Source: Adiantum capillus-veneris (Eukaryota; Streptophyta; Polypodiopsida; Polypodiales; Pteridaceae). Taken from it: a stretch of 64,000 nucleotides of DNA. Both the position numbers and the translations under genes were made by a program. The first letter of the stretch is position 1. Every line of letters starts with the position of its first letter. Location: NCBI GenBank assembly GCA_014529385.2, contig CM043968.1, forward strand, positions 4,123,501-4,187,500, written 5' to 3'. This document shows, piece by piece, positions 23,500 through 36,426 of the stretch. The notes beneath the pieces were generated by a model that worked only from the letters and a program-made list of their open reading frames with translations, did no database searches and was not told the origin of the DNA.

Positions 23500-23509
23500 C
23501 TAAGCAAGG
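23500..23509 (+). repeat. Right target-site duplication of the large MULE
   Basis: CTAAGCAAGG, identical to 1411-1420; the next base (G) also matches. Confidence 0.65.
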
Positions 23510-23806
23510 GAGAATGGCACCGGATGATTTAACACTTCCTCTTGGGTATAGTCCCTTTTAAATCGTGGAATTGCGGTCTATGGTCCACTCATATATGGAT
23601 TACCGCAATGTACCCTTGGTTCTACCACAATTGAGATTGTGATGATATCTAAAGAGGTGCTATTAGACCATTGGCACTACTAGCCCCTACTTAGGTCTAA
23701 TAGTATATATGTGTGTAAGATGTCCTAACACTCTCTCTTGCCGTGAGTTCAAAAGGGGAAGCCATATCAGAGGGATAAGCGTTGTATCAAGCCACGACAA
23801 AGAAGG

Positions 23807-23853
<47 letters not shown>

Positions 23854-23954
23854 GAGGGGACACACACTTTGGGGAGGAGGAAACATGGTGTAATCAAGAA
23901 AAGTAAGTGAACTAGGTTATCTCTCTCTCTCTCTCTCACCATTGGTTCCACGGT
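23510..23954. other. Spacer with CT microsatellites
   Basis: No gene is seen to 23808. Then come (CT)n at about 23810-23850 and again at 23921-23937, directly before the truncated LINE. Confidence 0.7.
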
Positions 23955-26711
23955 ATGCTCATTGCCAATGGTGTATCTTTGTGGAGTGGAACCAATGGAT
24001 GTACATGTAGAAGACATAATGGGGATAGTGTGATTGACTATATGCTACTCTCTGAAGCCATCATGTATCGCATAAAGAGTTTTATGTTTGGTCAATGGAC
24101 CCCGGAGTCCAACCATCGCACCTTATGTATTGACCTTTCATGTGGAGAAGCAACTAAGCATGATAATCTCAGCCAAAGGAAAGAGAAGTTATCACTATGT
24201 ATGGATTTCAAACGGGCACCAATGTACATTGAAATGGTTGAGCAAAAATTATGGATGACAAAGCTTCAATGTGATGCACCATTGGAAACTAAATGGGAAG
24301 CTTTCAAGAAAGCTATTTGTTCTTGTGCGGAAGAATGCTTTGCCATAAAGCATCTCCATGGTATCAACAAAGATAGATCACGCAAAAGGTGGTTTGATAA
24401 AGAATGTCAAGATGCTCGAAAGTCCTTGATAAAGCTTGATGCAACTATGGACAAAGACAACTATCAAAGTCATTTGCATACATACAAGGCATTGATTCAA
24501 AAGAAGAGAAGAAGATGGGAAGTAAAGCAACAAGAATTTCAAGTCCAAGAAAAGGCACATGCATGTGGAAGATTTTGGAGAAACTTGAGAGGCAAGCGGG
24601 TTGAGAATTTTGGTAACTTGAGTCTAGTGGATATGTACACACATTGTAGGCAATTATATGAACAAGAAAATACTGAAAAAATGCCATTTTATGGTTCACT
24701 CCCATGTATGCCGTCTTTTTTTACTATTGAGGATGTATGCGGTGGGCTTGAAAAGTTGGCCACTCGCAAAGCGGGAGATCTTCAAGGTATCAAGCCGGAG
24801 ATGATCAAATGGACGGGAGATTTTACCCATGAGTGGATGTGTGATATGTTCAACCTTGCACTTCAACATGGTATGCCTTATGATTGGAGTACTAATTGGG
24901 TTAAGCCTTTGCATAAAGGAGGGGATGTAAAGAATGTAAGCAACTACCGGACTATAATGATTGGGTCTCTTATGGCAAAGTTGTTTGGGTGCATAATGGA
25001 GATGAAATTGAGTGATTGGGCTGAAGAGAATGACAAGCGTGCAAAGGGACAAGCGGGTTTTCGTCGATGCCATAGCACCATTGATCATCTTGTCACTCTT
25101 CGTGTTCTCATGGAGGAAAGTCGGTTGAAAGGCAAGCGATTGTATTGTTGTTTTGTGGACTTTAAGAAAGCCTTTGATATGATTCCACGTAACAATTTGT
25201 GGAGAAGGATGGAAGAACTCCAAGTGCCAAGTGAGTTTATGCTTGCGGTTTCTCGAATCTATGAGAAGGTGATTTGTCAATTGCGCATGGGAAGAGAAAT
25301 TTCAGAAATTTTTGTAAGCACTATTGGGGTTAAACAAGGATGTCCATTGTCACCAACTCTCTTTGGTCTATGCATCGATCAATTGGAACAAATGGTACTT
25401 GACTTTATGCAAGAAGAAGGCATTGAAGAGGTCACTATTTGCAATGCGGTAATCATGCTTTTGTTGTATGCGGATGATGTAGTGCTTCTAGCACACACTT
25501 TAGAAGATGCACAAAAGCTTATGGTTGTCCTTGAGAACTTTTGCTTGCATAGTGGGCTGATTGTAAATCAATCCAAAACAAAGGTTATGCTTGTGAAAAC
25601 CAACCATAAGGAGAAGCCATGCATTGTGTACAACAAGGAGACACTTGAAGTTGTTGAGAGCTTTAAGTACCTTGGCCTTGAGGTTCCATCCAATCACAAG
25701 TGGCAGGAATGTGCTATGCGTCGTTTGGAAGCGGGAAAGAGAGCATATTATGCATTTGAGAACATGTGTAATGCGGGAAACATCAAGTGTTGGGTTCTCA
25801 AGAAGTATCTTTTTGATGCATTGGTGACACCGGTTCTTCTTTATGGAGTTGAAGTGTGGGGCGGGAGCATCTCAAAGTCTACTTGGAAAGAGTTTGAGAA
25901 TGTCCAAAAGCGTTTTCTTACAAACTTTCTCCAAGTTAAGACACAAACACCATATATGCTCCTACTTCTTGAGTCGGGATCTCTTCCAATTGAGGTTATG
26001 GGCATGGAAAGGGTTGTGGAGTACATGATAAAGATGCGTCAAAACCCCTCACATCGACTTCCTACAATTGCATGGGAAGCAAGCAAAAAAGTTCAAAAGA
26101 CGCATAAAAGCAAGATCTTGAGCACGGGATGGATGCAAGACATAAAGAAGTGGTTTGGGAGATGGGATGCATTACACTTGCTACATGATGCTTCAATTGA
26201 CTCTCAAGTGAATGAAGCTTTTCTACAACGCCAATGTATTACGGCTTGGGAGAAATCCGGTGGGTCACGCTTCATACATTACACCACCTATATTGCCCCC
26301 AACTACAAAACCATGTTCTTCGCTGAGAGAGGAAACCGTACTCACACTTACATGCTTGAGCCTATTCCCTTGTCCGTGATACGCACTATCGCAGCAATTC
26401 GGCTTAGCTCCCATTTCCTTCGATGCGAGATAGGGCGTTGGGGCAATGGAGAAGAGTCAAGTCGATTGTGCACATTATGCTCATTGCAAGTTCGAGAGTC
26501 TGAGTACCACACACTACTAGAGTGCTCAGCTTTTGATCACATCCGAACTTGCTTCTCTCATATTTTCAGCCATAACTTAGACCTACACACTTTCCTCTCC
26601 CAGCCAAAGTGTGGGCTCTCCATTGCGACTCTCATCACTACAATTTTGGAGCATCGAGAGTCACTCATCAGCCATACACATACTACATCACATGTAACTT
26701 TGGTCCCATAG
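23955..26711 (+). pseudogene. Non-LTR retrotransposon (LINE) ORF2, endonuclease-truncated, RT intact in frame
   Basis: A 918-codon open frame. Residues 20-60 are the tail of an AP-type endonuclease (SVIDYMLLS; the usual SDH motif reads SNH). Reverse transcriptase follows: GIKPEMIKW, KGQAGFRRCHST, CFVDFKKAFDMIPR, GVKQGCPLSP and the catalytic YADD at about 505-508. A C-terminal Cys/His cluster CTLC...EYHTLLEC is near residues 835-860. The 5' end is missing, as is common when reverse transcription aborts, so I treat it as a dead-on-arrival copy despite the open frame. The first Met is not a real start. The sequence after the stop, with repeated ATAAA(A/T)CTATCT to about 26764, resembles a LINE tail. 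Confidence 0.9.
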
Positions 26712-26784
26712 GTCATATTTGACCTTCGAGGACGATAATAAAATCTATCTAATAAATCTATCTCTTGACTTAAGGTAGAAAGAA

Positions 26785-27030
26785 GTGAAGAACGAGGGAA
26801 ACCTTTCAAATTACCATTCCATATAGGTTTTCCATTGGGCATTGGCTTTGTCATAACGTTAGGATATAAAGAGTTAACATTGTAGTAAAATAAGTTCTTG
26901 CTGTAGAGACAATGACAAGATAGATACCTACCTTTAATGTAGATGTCGAATGAGAGACCACCTACTAGGGAGCAACGGAGACATTCTTCCTTTGGTTGGT
27001 TCATGTTCAAGATGGACTCCCAACCAGGGT
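26785..27030 (-). pseudogene. Family-B (protein-primed type) DNA polymerase fragment with intron
   Basis: On the minus strand, two short coding blocks are separated by a GTAGGT...CTACAG intron (about 26931 to 26904). Upstream reads CSLVGGLSFDIYIK. Downstream reads NLFYYNVNSLYPNVMTKPMP, then GKPIWNGNLKG. This matches motif A (YDVNSLYP) and the preceding GG region of DNA polymerases of linear mitochondrial plasmids and related protein-primed enzymes. The catalytic Asp is Asn here. Only this short part is present. The upstream block is duplicated at 35970-36090. It is probably a captured gene fragment. Confidence 0.6.
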
Positions 27031-27032
27031 GA

Positions 27033-28428
27033 ATGTCGCCTCCAGTGGACCCAAATCTTGAGCACTCATGGCCCTCTTATACCTATGGAGGTGCCGGTCC
27101 ATCTACCCAGTTTCCTCCACCAATGGTAGATCCAAACCTCCAACACACACTCTCTTTGCAAGACGAGTACCTTCGTTCGACGGAGGGATTGTTTGGCCGC
27201 TACACTCAGCAGCAGCTTGTGGCCTACAATTTTTCTTAGTAGACCATGCCATGGGGGAGCTAAGGAGGGGGACTCCTTATGTCCAAAGCCTTGCACCAAT
27301 GTCACCTCCCTCTATGGTCCCTTCTTACCAACCTACTCCCCTTCCATCATAGGGCCCCATGCCATTTCAAATCGTGCTTCACCCGAGCATTGTTGATAGT
27401 CCAGAGCTGGTCGACGAGCTTCTTTTGGCAACGCGTGCTGACATTTGCCTCAGGGAAGCAAGCACTATGAGAGGCGGAGCGACTGTAGATCCTGTGGCTT
27501 TACTTGTTTTGGTAGTGGAGGGGAGACACAATCCCCTATTTCAGAGTGTATCACTCTAGATGTAGATGACCAGAACACTGACACACTCATGCTAGACATG
27601 CATGGGTGCTACTAAATAGTAAAGTATGACGGCAAAGTGGAATTTGGTATAGCATAGGGCAGGGTGTTTTGACACAATCTTTAGATTCTTATACACTCAA
27701 CATGTAAGAACTATATTGTAAAATTTAGAGACCAACATCCGATCATGCACGCTACAATGACGAAGCATTGCATGCTCAATTTTCAAATGCCTTTTCTAGC
27801 ATAGTGGTTGGAGGGCTATATTAATATAAATTTGAAAAATAAGCAATCAAGTATATGGCATGCAGCTGCCAACAGGTCGTAAATTCAGACAGAAGCTATC
27901 GTGGGGACAACATGGCAGATACGGAGTGGGAGTCGGCAACACAATAAAAGGACAAACAAGCTACAACGGGCTTGTCTAATATTCAATAGTACGATGCTTG
28001 GGCTAGAAAAACTCTTAGACACTATGGTTCGGGAGGCAAAGCAGCTTGGAAGGACAAATATGTATGTTTTCTTGAATTGGAACCTAAACCAATTGAAAAA
28101 ATATTGAAGTTTATGAATTTCTCTTGTTGTTGCTAACTTAGAAAAATATCACTCTGAGTCACTCGACCAGAGAGATGGTCAAGTATCGAGAGCGACACAT
28201 ATAATTTGATACTTGGTGATGGTTGTTGAAACCATCACATCTCTCGCTAGCAATTTGACTGAGCAGTTGGATTTCTACAGGTGGTAAGTGTGGGCAAATC
28301 ATATTGTATAAATGATTTAAATTATTGATTTGTTTAATTTGGTTTTGGTTAATTTAGAGTTAGGGTGATCAAACGTATGTACCTATGGACAAGGACGAGG
28401 AGGAGAATGCGGACTTGGACAGATAGTT
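27033..28428 (+). pseudogene. Probable CACTA accessory protein gene, degraded
   Basis: An open 68-codon frame (27033-27239, SLQDEYLRSTEGLFGRYTQQ) is followed by a 66-codon frame (27359-27559) and short pieces near 27905-28110 and 28150-28285 (TSLASNLTEQLDFYRW). The last exon, at about 28383-28428, has an acidic tail of Asp/Glu before TAG. CACTA elements usually carry a second gene beside TNP2, and position and strand fit that. The family of this protein is not recognised, and several stops and frame changes are present. Confidence 0.4.
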
Positions 28429-28664
28429 AATTTTTTGTAGTCTTCTTGTAAAGTGCAAATGTGGCACAAAAACAACTCTATGAGCACTGCATGTATATAC
28501 AACTCCACTAAAATTTTGATCTTATTTGTAATTTTTTTTAAATAATTGCTCTTTTGTACTTTAAATTGTCAAGGTAAAGTATATTCAAAGTCTATTGTTT
28601 CTTTTTTCCTATACACTTTTTAAAATGCAATTAATGTTTCATATGTTTTATTCAAGTCAAAAGT

Positions 28665-28716
28665 AAAGGTGCTCATTTGGGCCACCCAAAATTGGATGGC
28701 CCAAATGAGCACCTTT
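28665..28716. repeat. 19-bp perfect hairpin in CACTA 3' region
   Basis: AAAGGTGCTCATTTGGGCC (28665-28683) and its reverse complement (28698-28716) flank a 14-nt loop. The same structure, with mismatches, is at 38958-39009 in copy 2, so it belongs to the element. Confidence 0.9.
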
Positions 28717-28901
28717 ATTCTTTAAAAGCAGAACATCGGTAATATTTGCGATAATAGGCTCAACAATAGACGCGGTTATAGTCGCAGATATATATCTACA
28801 ACTATTATCGTGTCGCCAACGCAATGTTTTCTCTCTGCATTTTCATTTGTTAATCCGTGGTTATAACAACGAGGTTCTCAATTTTTCCTCTTACAGTGAA
28901 A

Positions 28902-30126
28902 GCATACACTCATTTTGTTAAACGAGGCTTTCATAACAATCCAATAGAAAGCACTTTGTTTGTAAAGGGTGCGGGCAATGTACTTCTCATTGTTGTTCTA
29001 TAGGTGGATGATTTGCTGATCACTTGTTCAAATGAGGCACATATTGCTGAATTTAAGGCTGATTTGAATGCTACTTTCAAGATGTAAGATTTGGGGCTGT
29101 TGCATCATTACTTGGGAACATAGTTTAAGCAGTGTGATGGTGGTCTTGCTTTGTGCTAGACAAGCTAGATAGAGAAACTGTTGTGTAAGTTTAGACTTAA
29201 GGATTGCAAAACATATTGCCACTCCCATGGAAACATGTTCTTCATGATGTTGGTGATCCTGACGATGTCACTCTTTACCAAACTATTGTTGGATGCCTTA
29301 TTTATGTATGCAACATGAGGCCGGATATTCAGTTTGCAGTCTCACAACAGGTCAACAGATTTATGCATACCCCAGGATTTAAGCATTGGCAGGCTGTAAA
29401 GTGGATCTTTTGCTACTTGAGTTGCATTTTACATCTTGGGTTGTTTTACCCCAAGGGGGGATCATTGCCGCCAGATTTTCATGTTTTTTTAAACTTAGAT
29501 TGGTTTGTTTTTATTGACACGTAAGTGTCCACAAGTGGTTTTTGTTTCATGCTTTGCAGATCATGCATATCATGGTTGAGCAAGAAGCAACCTACTATGG
29601 TCACTTCCAGTTGTGAGGTTGAGTACATGACAATCTTCACAACTACGATTGAGTGTGTATGGCTCAAATGTCTTATGGTTGATTTGTGTGTTTGACACAC
29701 ACTCCCAACATCATCTACATTCATATTTAGAGAGCATCGACAATTGCAAGGAACCCACTTTTTCATGCTCGCAGAAAGCACATTGAAGTAGATTACCTCT
29801 ATATCAGGGAGAGACTATTAGTGGGAGAGATCAGCTGTGCTAAGGGAATGGCACTTCCCTATACACTATATGCCAGCTCTCATTCACTATGTCACTCTCA
29901 AGGGGAGATTTGTTACCATATACATGTGATTGTGATGTGTGTGAACATGCTTAGGACTATCAATACATTTTTTCCCTCACTAGGAGGGTTTTCTCTCTCG
30001 TGCATTGTATATATGCCCATCCCTCTAGGGCTATCTTATCTTTCCATTGCACACTAAATAATACTACTCTCTATTGTGTGTCTTAAGCTTCCTTCGTCTT
30101 CTCCAAGCTGCGTGTGTTTCCTTGCA
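28902..30126 (+). pseudogene. Truncated Copia: RT-RNase H remnant plus 3' LTR
   Basis: Translations in shifting frames give FVKRGFHNNPIESTLFVKG, VDDLLITCSNEAHIAEF, then a run like VGCLIYVCNMRPDIQFAVS (codons 29285-29345) and a broken RNase H with WLSKKQPT. Stops and frameshifts are many. A purine tract precedes TGTTACC at 29911, and a TG...CA LTR of about 216 bp may end at 30126. The same family reappears at 63685-64000. Confidence 0.8.
29911..30126 (+). repeat. Probable 3' LTR of truncated Copia
   Basis: Starts TGTTACC after the polypurine AAGGGGAGATT and ends at CTTGCA. The right end is chosen only by the CA rule and by the start of Gypsy-like sequence after it. Confidence 0.5.
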
Positions 30127-30216
30127 ACCCTATCTCCAAGACAAATAGTCTCTAAATTTTTGGAGACTATTTGTTTGCAAATATATCATCAAAAGGTCTT
30201 CTTACTTTATGGTCAT
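30127..30216 (-). pseudogene. Gypsy RNase H remnant left of the CACTA insertion
   Basis: Joined in thought to 39232 onward, the minus strand continues a Gypsy RNase H-like reading (…MTIK, then EDLLMIYLQTN and KFRDYL). A 12-bp stem ACAAATAGTCTC (30141-30152) and GAGACTATTTGT (30163-30174) lies in it. Short, so identity rests mainly on the junction. Confidence 0.5.
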
Positions 30217-30492
30217 GTACACTATGAAAATATCAAAATTTTTACCACGACCTTTTAGCACATTTGGTAAAGAGAGAGTCCAAAATGATGGCCAAAGAAG
30301 AGAGAGGGGGGGGGAGGGGACATTTTTGCCGCTATTATTGCCGTGGTTATTATTGATCCCCACTTTAGTGCTTAAACATTCAAATTTTGGTGTTTTCCTC
30401 TGTATTGCTTGTGAATAAAAATTAAAGAACACTATTTAAAATTTTAGAAAATGAAAAAAAGATATTAAAACATGAAACAATGGCTAAGGGGG

Positions 30493-30493
<1 letters not shown>

Positions 30494-30542
<49 letters not shown>
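30494..30542. repeat. (GA)n microsatellite
   Basis: Pure GA tract just after the TNP2 stop codon. Confidence 0.98.
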
Positions 30543-30543
<1 letters not shown>

Positions 30544-30602
30544 AAGAGAGATAAATAGATGACACAACAAAAAAAAATTCAAACTTAAAGTATACAAAAT
30601 GT

Positions 30603-32343
30603 TTATGAATCATCTTCCAAAAGATCTCTATAAGAAGCGTCATCCAATTCTAAGCCCATGGCTCCTAAATCAATAAAGAGAGAAATAGTATTGCCGTTTG
30701 TGGATGTGTTGGCTTCATCATCCTCCAATTGGTCATCCTCCATCTCATCATCATCATCTTCATGGAAATCATCCTTGATAATACTTGCGGCCGTTGGACT
30801 TGAATCATCGATCTCTCTCTCCTCTATCTCCCCCCCCCCCCATCCAAAGTAGTAGGCGGGAGAGGGTCGAAGATGGTCTCCACTTCATTAGTGGAAAAAC
30901 TAGTTATGCGTCGAGATGTTACGAGAACTATAAACCAAAGTTTTGGTTTATGGATTGCCGGGATATAGATTACCTATAGAAGAGAAGTTCAAAGCGAGTA
31001 GCATTGGTATAATAAATGTTACAAGCAAATAAGAATAAAGAAATTAATCACTCACTTGCTCATAATTGTGTAGCAAAACTAAATTGGCATACCTCCTTGT
31101 GTGGTGCACACTAGAGTCTACCATGTAGAGGCCATTCTCAAACCGTCTAAACATTTGCAAACCACTTGCACTTGAAGATGAAGGTATGAAAGGTTCTAAA
31201 ATTGACCTTTAGTATCCTTTCAATAGTCCCACAATAGCTGGCTTTATCACCATCTTTGTCAAAGGTACCCATGATGCCACAGTCCATGGCAATTCGACGC
31301 TCGTCAATGTGGCATGTACAAAAGTGTCGACCCTTTGACCACATATAGTTAAAGGAAAGGCACTACAAAATAAGAAAATATCTTTTATCAATTACAAAGA
31401 TAAAATAAAGAAAAAACTATATAATATGGATTAAGTATATGAGTACTCTATCTTTGGTACGCAACCTTGTGCATACTTCCATTCTTTATCGGTGATGTCT
31501 TCTCCACGTGCTTTTTCTTCGGTCATTCTCTGATGAATCCACATGACACTAGTGAGATCTAGGAGACATGGAAGGTGTCTAGACACTGGGGGTTCCCTCC
31601 TACCTCCAGGCGCTTGCTTCCATGCTTCCCTCTCCTTGCCTTTGCCATTGTCTACAAGTCCATCCACTTGGTCATAACTTTTGCATTGAGGATACAAAAG
31701 TTATTGACCAATCGAGATAGATCCATATCCATGTTAACTAATTTTCCCTTTCCACTTGTCAAGTGTGAGGTCATCCTTGCATCCTCCTCATCTGACCACA
31801 TGCGAGGCATTGAGGGATCAACTTGTGCCAACTACTCTAAAATGTAAACAAATGCCTCTTGTTTGAATCACCCGTTGGCCATACATACCTCTCAATGGGA
31901 CCGTAGCTGCACAAAATCATTGTAAAAACCTCTGTAAAAAGAACATCCATCATGCATGCACTACTATACATATAGAGATATCCCAACCACGTGGACCAAG
32001 AGGTGGATTTGGCTAAGAAGAATGGATTGAGGAAATGCATCCTCAATGGTACACAATTTCCATGGCAAGTGTTTGAGCAGCAGGGATGGCATCAATTTCA
32101 ATTTCTTTGGAGCTTACAAGTCTACAAGAGAACAAACAAGAGTACACTAAGTGCTTGATGAGGGTATTGTCTACATAAAAAAGTTTAGCTGAGTGGAGAT
32201 ATGGTGTACCTTACTAACTCCCCGAGTTTGAAAATAGCTTCCCTCAATTTCTTGCCCTGGCATATGCACATACTCATCGAAAAAATGAACTAGAATGTCA
32301 AAATAGTAAACAAAAAAGTGAGAGAAAGTCATATGCACAAATC

Positions 32344-32377
<34 letters not shown>

Positions 32378-34440
32378 TTACATGTAGCATATTGTGCCAA
32401 TCATGGGACTTCAACCTATACAATTGAATGTTTTTACCTTTCTTTGCTTTTGTAAAAGCTCCCTTTAGTGACCTCATGTATCCTGTTGGTGTGCAAATAG
32501 ATGCACTGGAACCATTTACTTGATCTAGCGCTTCTTTGGTTAGCATCCATGGTGCTTGAGGAAGTAGAATCTTTGCATTGGGGGCTCGATGTGGAGTCGC
32601 GGAGGTGGGGAGACGTTTCAAGGCCCTCAAATCCTCGCTCACCCCAAATAAGTATTTTCTTCCAATAATATGGTTCCACAGGGTGTGAGCTACATTCTTG
32701 AATATGTGCATGGGATCAAAGAGGTGTTGTATTTTTTAGCCCTTCCAATATGGAATATCTTGATATACCTTTTGGTGGAGTAGTCGGGGCCAGATCACTG
32801 TTGTAGTGCTCTTCCCAAATAGTTGCCCAATCTGCCATCATGCAAATTAGTGGCGTCTTCCCTTTTTTGGAGCCTTGTATTTTCTATGACCTTGGGGCAA
32901 GAAATGTTGGGGTTTTTTAATAGATTACCTTGGGCAAGGAATCTGTTCTCTCCCTCACCAATGATGGCCCACAAGTAGAGTAGGCATGGTGGCCTGATGT
33001 AGAAAACCTTGCACACATATCACATTGTTAGAGAGAAGCTTCAAAGTCCAAATGGTAACCAAAGAGAAGAATGAAACTAACATACAAAAAATATCTCCAA
33101 GCCCAGGATAGTTGTGCATAGTCCACATAAGGATTCCTCTCACAATGGCTCCTCTCCTCTCCTTTGGAAGTGCGACATCTACAACGTGGATGCCTCTCCA
33201 TAACTCCTCCAACTCCTTGATGAGGGGCTCAAGGTAAACATTGATATTTTCCACCTTTTAATTTCTTGGAACAAGCAAGGAAAGAAGTATATTTACCCTC
33301 TTGGTTGTCTCCCATGGTGGAATATTGTAGTTGATGATCACCACAGGCCAAGTGCTTCATGAAGTGGACCTGGTGCCAAGGGATTGACAACGTTGCTTGC
33401 TAGACCGAGTCTCAAGTGTCAAGCCTCTAGCTGAAATTTTGGCCACTAAGTCTCTATGTGCCTCCATGTAGTTCAATTGGTAGGGACACACATCATTCCA
33501 TCATTTGACCATTGGTTGGCATGCCATGTGAGAAGATCCACCATAGACCCGCTTTTAAACATGTGTTGAACACGAGGGATTAGTGAAAAATGTCTCAATC
33601 CATTTTCGAGTAGGTGTGCACCACTCACTTTGGTCTTGTAGGGTGCTTCCCCACACACGAGACATGGGGTAGCATGGCGTGATCATTGTGGTATAGTATG
33701 CAATCATTGACGCACATGTGGATGCGCTCATACTCCATGCCAAGTGCAATGACATACAATCTATCTTGTTAGTTATTTCACAGCATGTGGTGACATTTAG
33801 GAAGAATTTTTCAAATCAAATTACAACGAAAATATAATTAATACAAATGCAAGCCCATGCCATGAAGGAAGTGTCATGTATAAAAAGGCTAGTATGTAGA
33901 ACTTACCCAAGGAGTGCATCTACACTTGCATTGATCCAACCAAATTTTGCTTGCAAGTTGAGGACTTCCAATGATGACTAGAGTACCAAGTATTGTGCAC
34001 CCTCATAAAGCGGAGTTCGGGCACTTGTCAACAAATTGTCCTCCGTTGCTGCTACCCGTTGAGTGCATGGTCTACAATCTTCCTCGCACATGCCTTCATG
34101 AGCCATTAACTCATTAACCATGTCCAACATGTGGTGATCCTCAAGCTCAAAGTGTCCTGAGACACGTGTGGAGGAGCTCTCAAAGTAGAGCTAGTGGGAG
34201 AGTCACCACACGCCATGCGTTCGCCCTCAAGCAAGGGGAGGACTGCACTCTCATCTACTGGAGTGCCTTCTTGAGATCGCTAAAGCCCTTCGTTCTCCAC
34301 ATACTCCATAGCAATGTGCCTCAAGCGAGGGATTGTCCATTTGCACTTGGCACAAAGACAAGAGAGTGTGTCCTTGAGCCACCGATCACATTTGAAGCTG
34401 TTTGGAGGGCCTATGCACACGCATGAAAGAGAGACATGTT
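30603..34440 (-). pseudogene. TNP2-type CACTA transposase, multi-exon, degraded
   Basis: Reading 34.4 to 30.6 kb on the minus strand gives the usual order of TNP2 proteins. An N-terminal block ends TPLYEGAQYL (about 34000). MEYERIHMCVNDCILYHND and LRHFSLIPRVQHMFKSGSM follow (33.75-33.5 kb), then RLGLASNVVNP near 33.4 kb. Transposase_21-like NINVYLEPLIKELEELW and ILMWTMHNYPG lie at 33250-33100, and DPMHIFKNVAHTLW at about 32700. DUF4218-like remnants (31.85-32.05 kb) and a DUF4216-like TIERILKVNFRTFHTFIFKC (about 31190-31250) come next. The last exon has an acidic tail (DDFHEDDDDEMEDD) and stops at 30603-30605. Several in-frame stops and frame changes show it is no longer functional. A GA tract interrupts the region near 32350. 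Confidence 0.85.
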
Positions 34441-35967
<1,527 letters not shown>

Positions 35968-36426
35968 ATACTTACCTACCTTTAATGTAGATGTTGGACG
36001 AGAGACCACCTACTAGGGAGAAACCCACTCATTCTTCCTTTGGTTGGTTCACATCCCAGATGGGCCACCATCTAGGGTGGATGTGGCCTCTAGTGGACCA
36101 AACTCTTGAGTAGGCATGGCCCTCTTTCACCTACAAAGGTGCTGACCCATCTACCCAGGTTTCTCCGCTAATGGTAGATCCCATACCTCCGGTATGCACT
36201 CTCTTTGTGGGATGAGTACCTCCGTTTGATGGAGGGATTGTTTGGTTGCAACACTCAGTAGCAGCTTGCGGCCTACGATCTTTCTCTGTAGACGAGGCCA
36301 TGGGGGAGCCAAGGAGGGACTCCCTATATCCAAGCCTCACATCGATGGCACCTCTTTCTACGATCTCTTCTTACCGACCTACTCCCCTTCCATCAGAGCG
36401 CCACTCCCCTTCCATCATAGGGATCA
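35968..36426 (+). repeat. CACTA central block, second copy of 26929-27350
   Basis: Clear direct similarity to copy 1 from ACCTACCTTTAATGTAGATG through CCATCATAGGG. On the minus strand it keeps the polymerase-like SLVGGLS.NIYIKG followed by the same GTAGGT donor. On the plus strand it keeps the accessory-gene start, here with a stop and frameshift. It is cut at 36427 by an LTR. Confidence 0.85.

Larger units (their letters stand above)
26925..28898 (+). mobile_element. CACTA-like element, right part (copy 1)
   Basis: Two blocks are shared with the CACTA element at 30220-39228: 26929 to about 27350 with 35970-36425, and about 28383-28898 with 38690-39228. It ends TTTTCCTCTTACAGTG, close to the partner's TTTTCCTCTTATAGTG. 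The left terminus was not found; the LINE ends just before. The fragment keeps material between the blocks (27350-28380) that copy 2 has lost. Confidence 0.75.

Noticed and set aside
24378-25280. Minus-strand frames up to 194 codons opposite the LINE RT
   Set aside because: Antisense shadows of the intact 918-codon frame.
36131-36340. Minus-strand 60-69-codon frames in the CACTA central block
   Set aside because: They oppose the better conserved plus-strand frame of copy 1 and show no recognisable domain, apart from the short polymerase-like exon noted separately.
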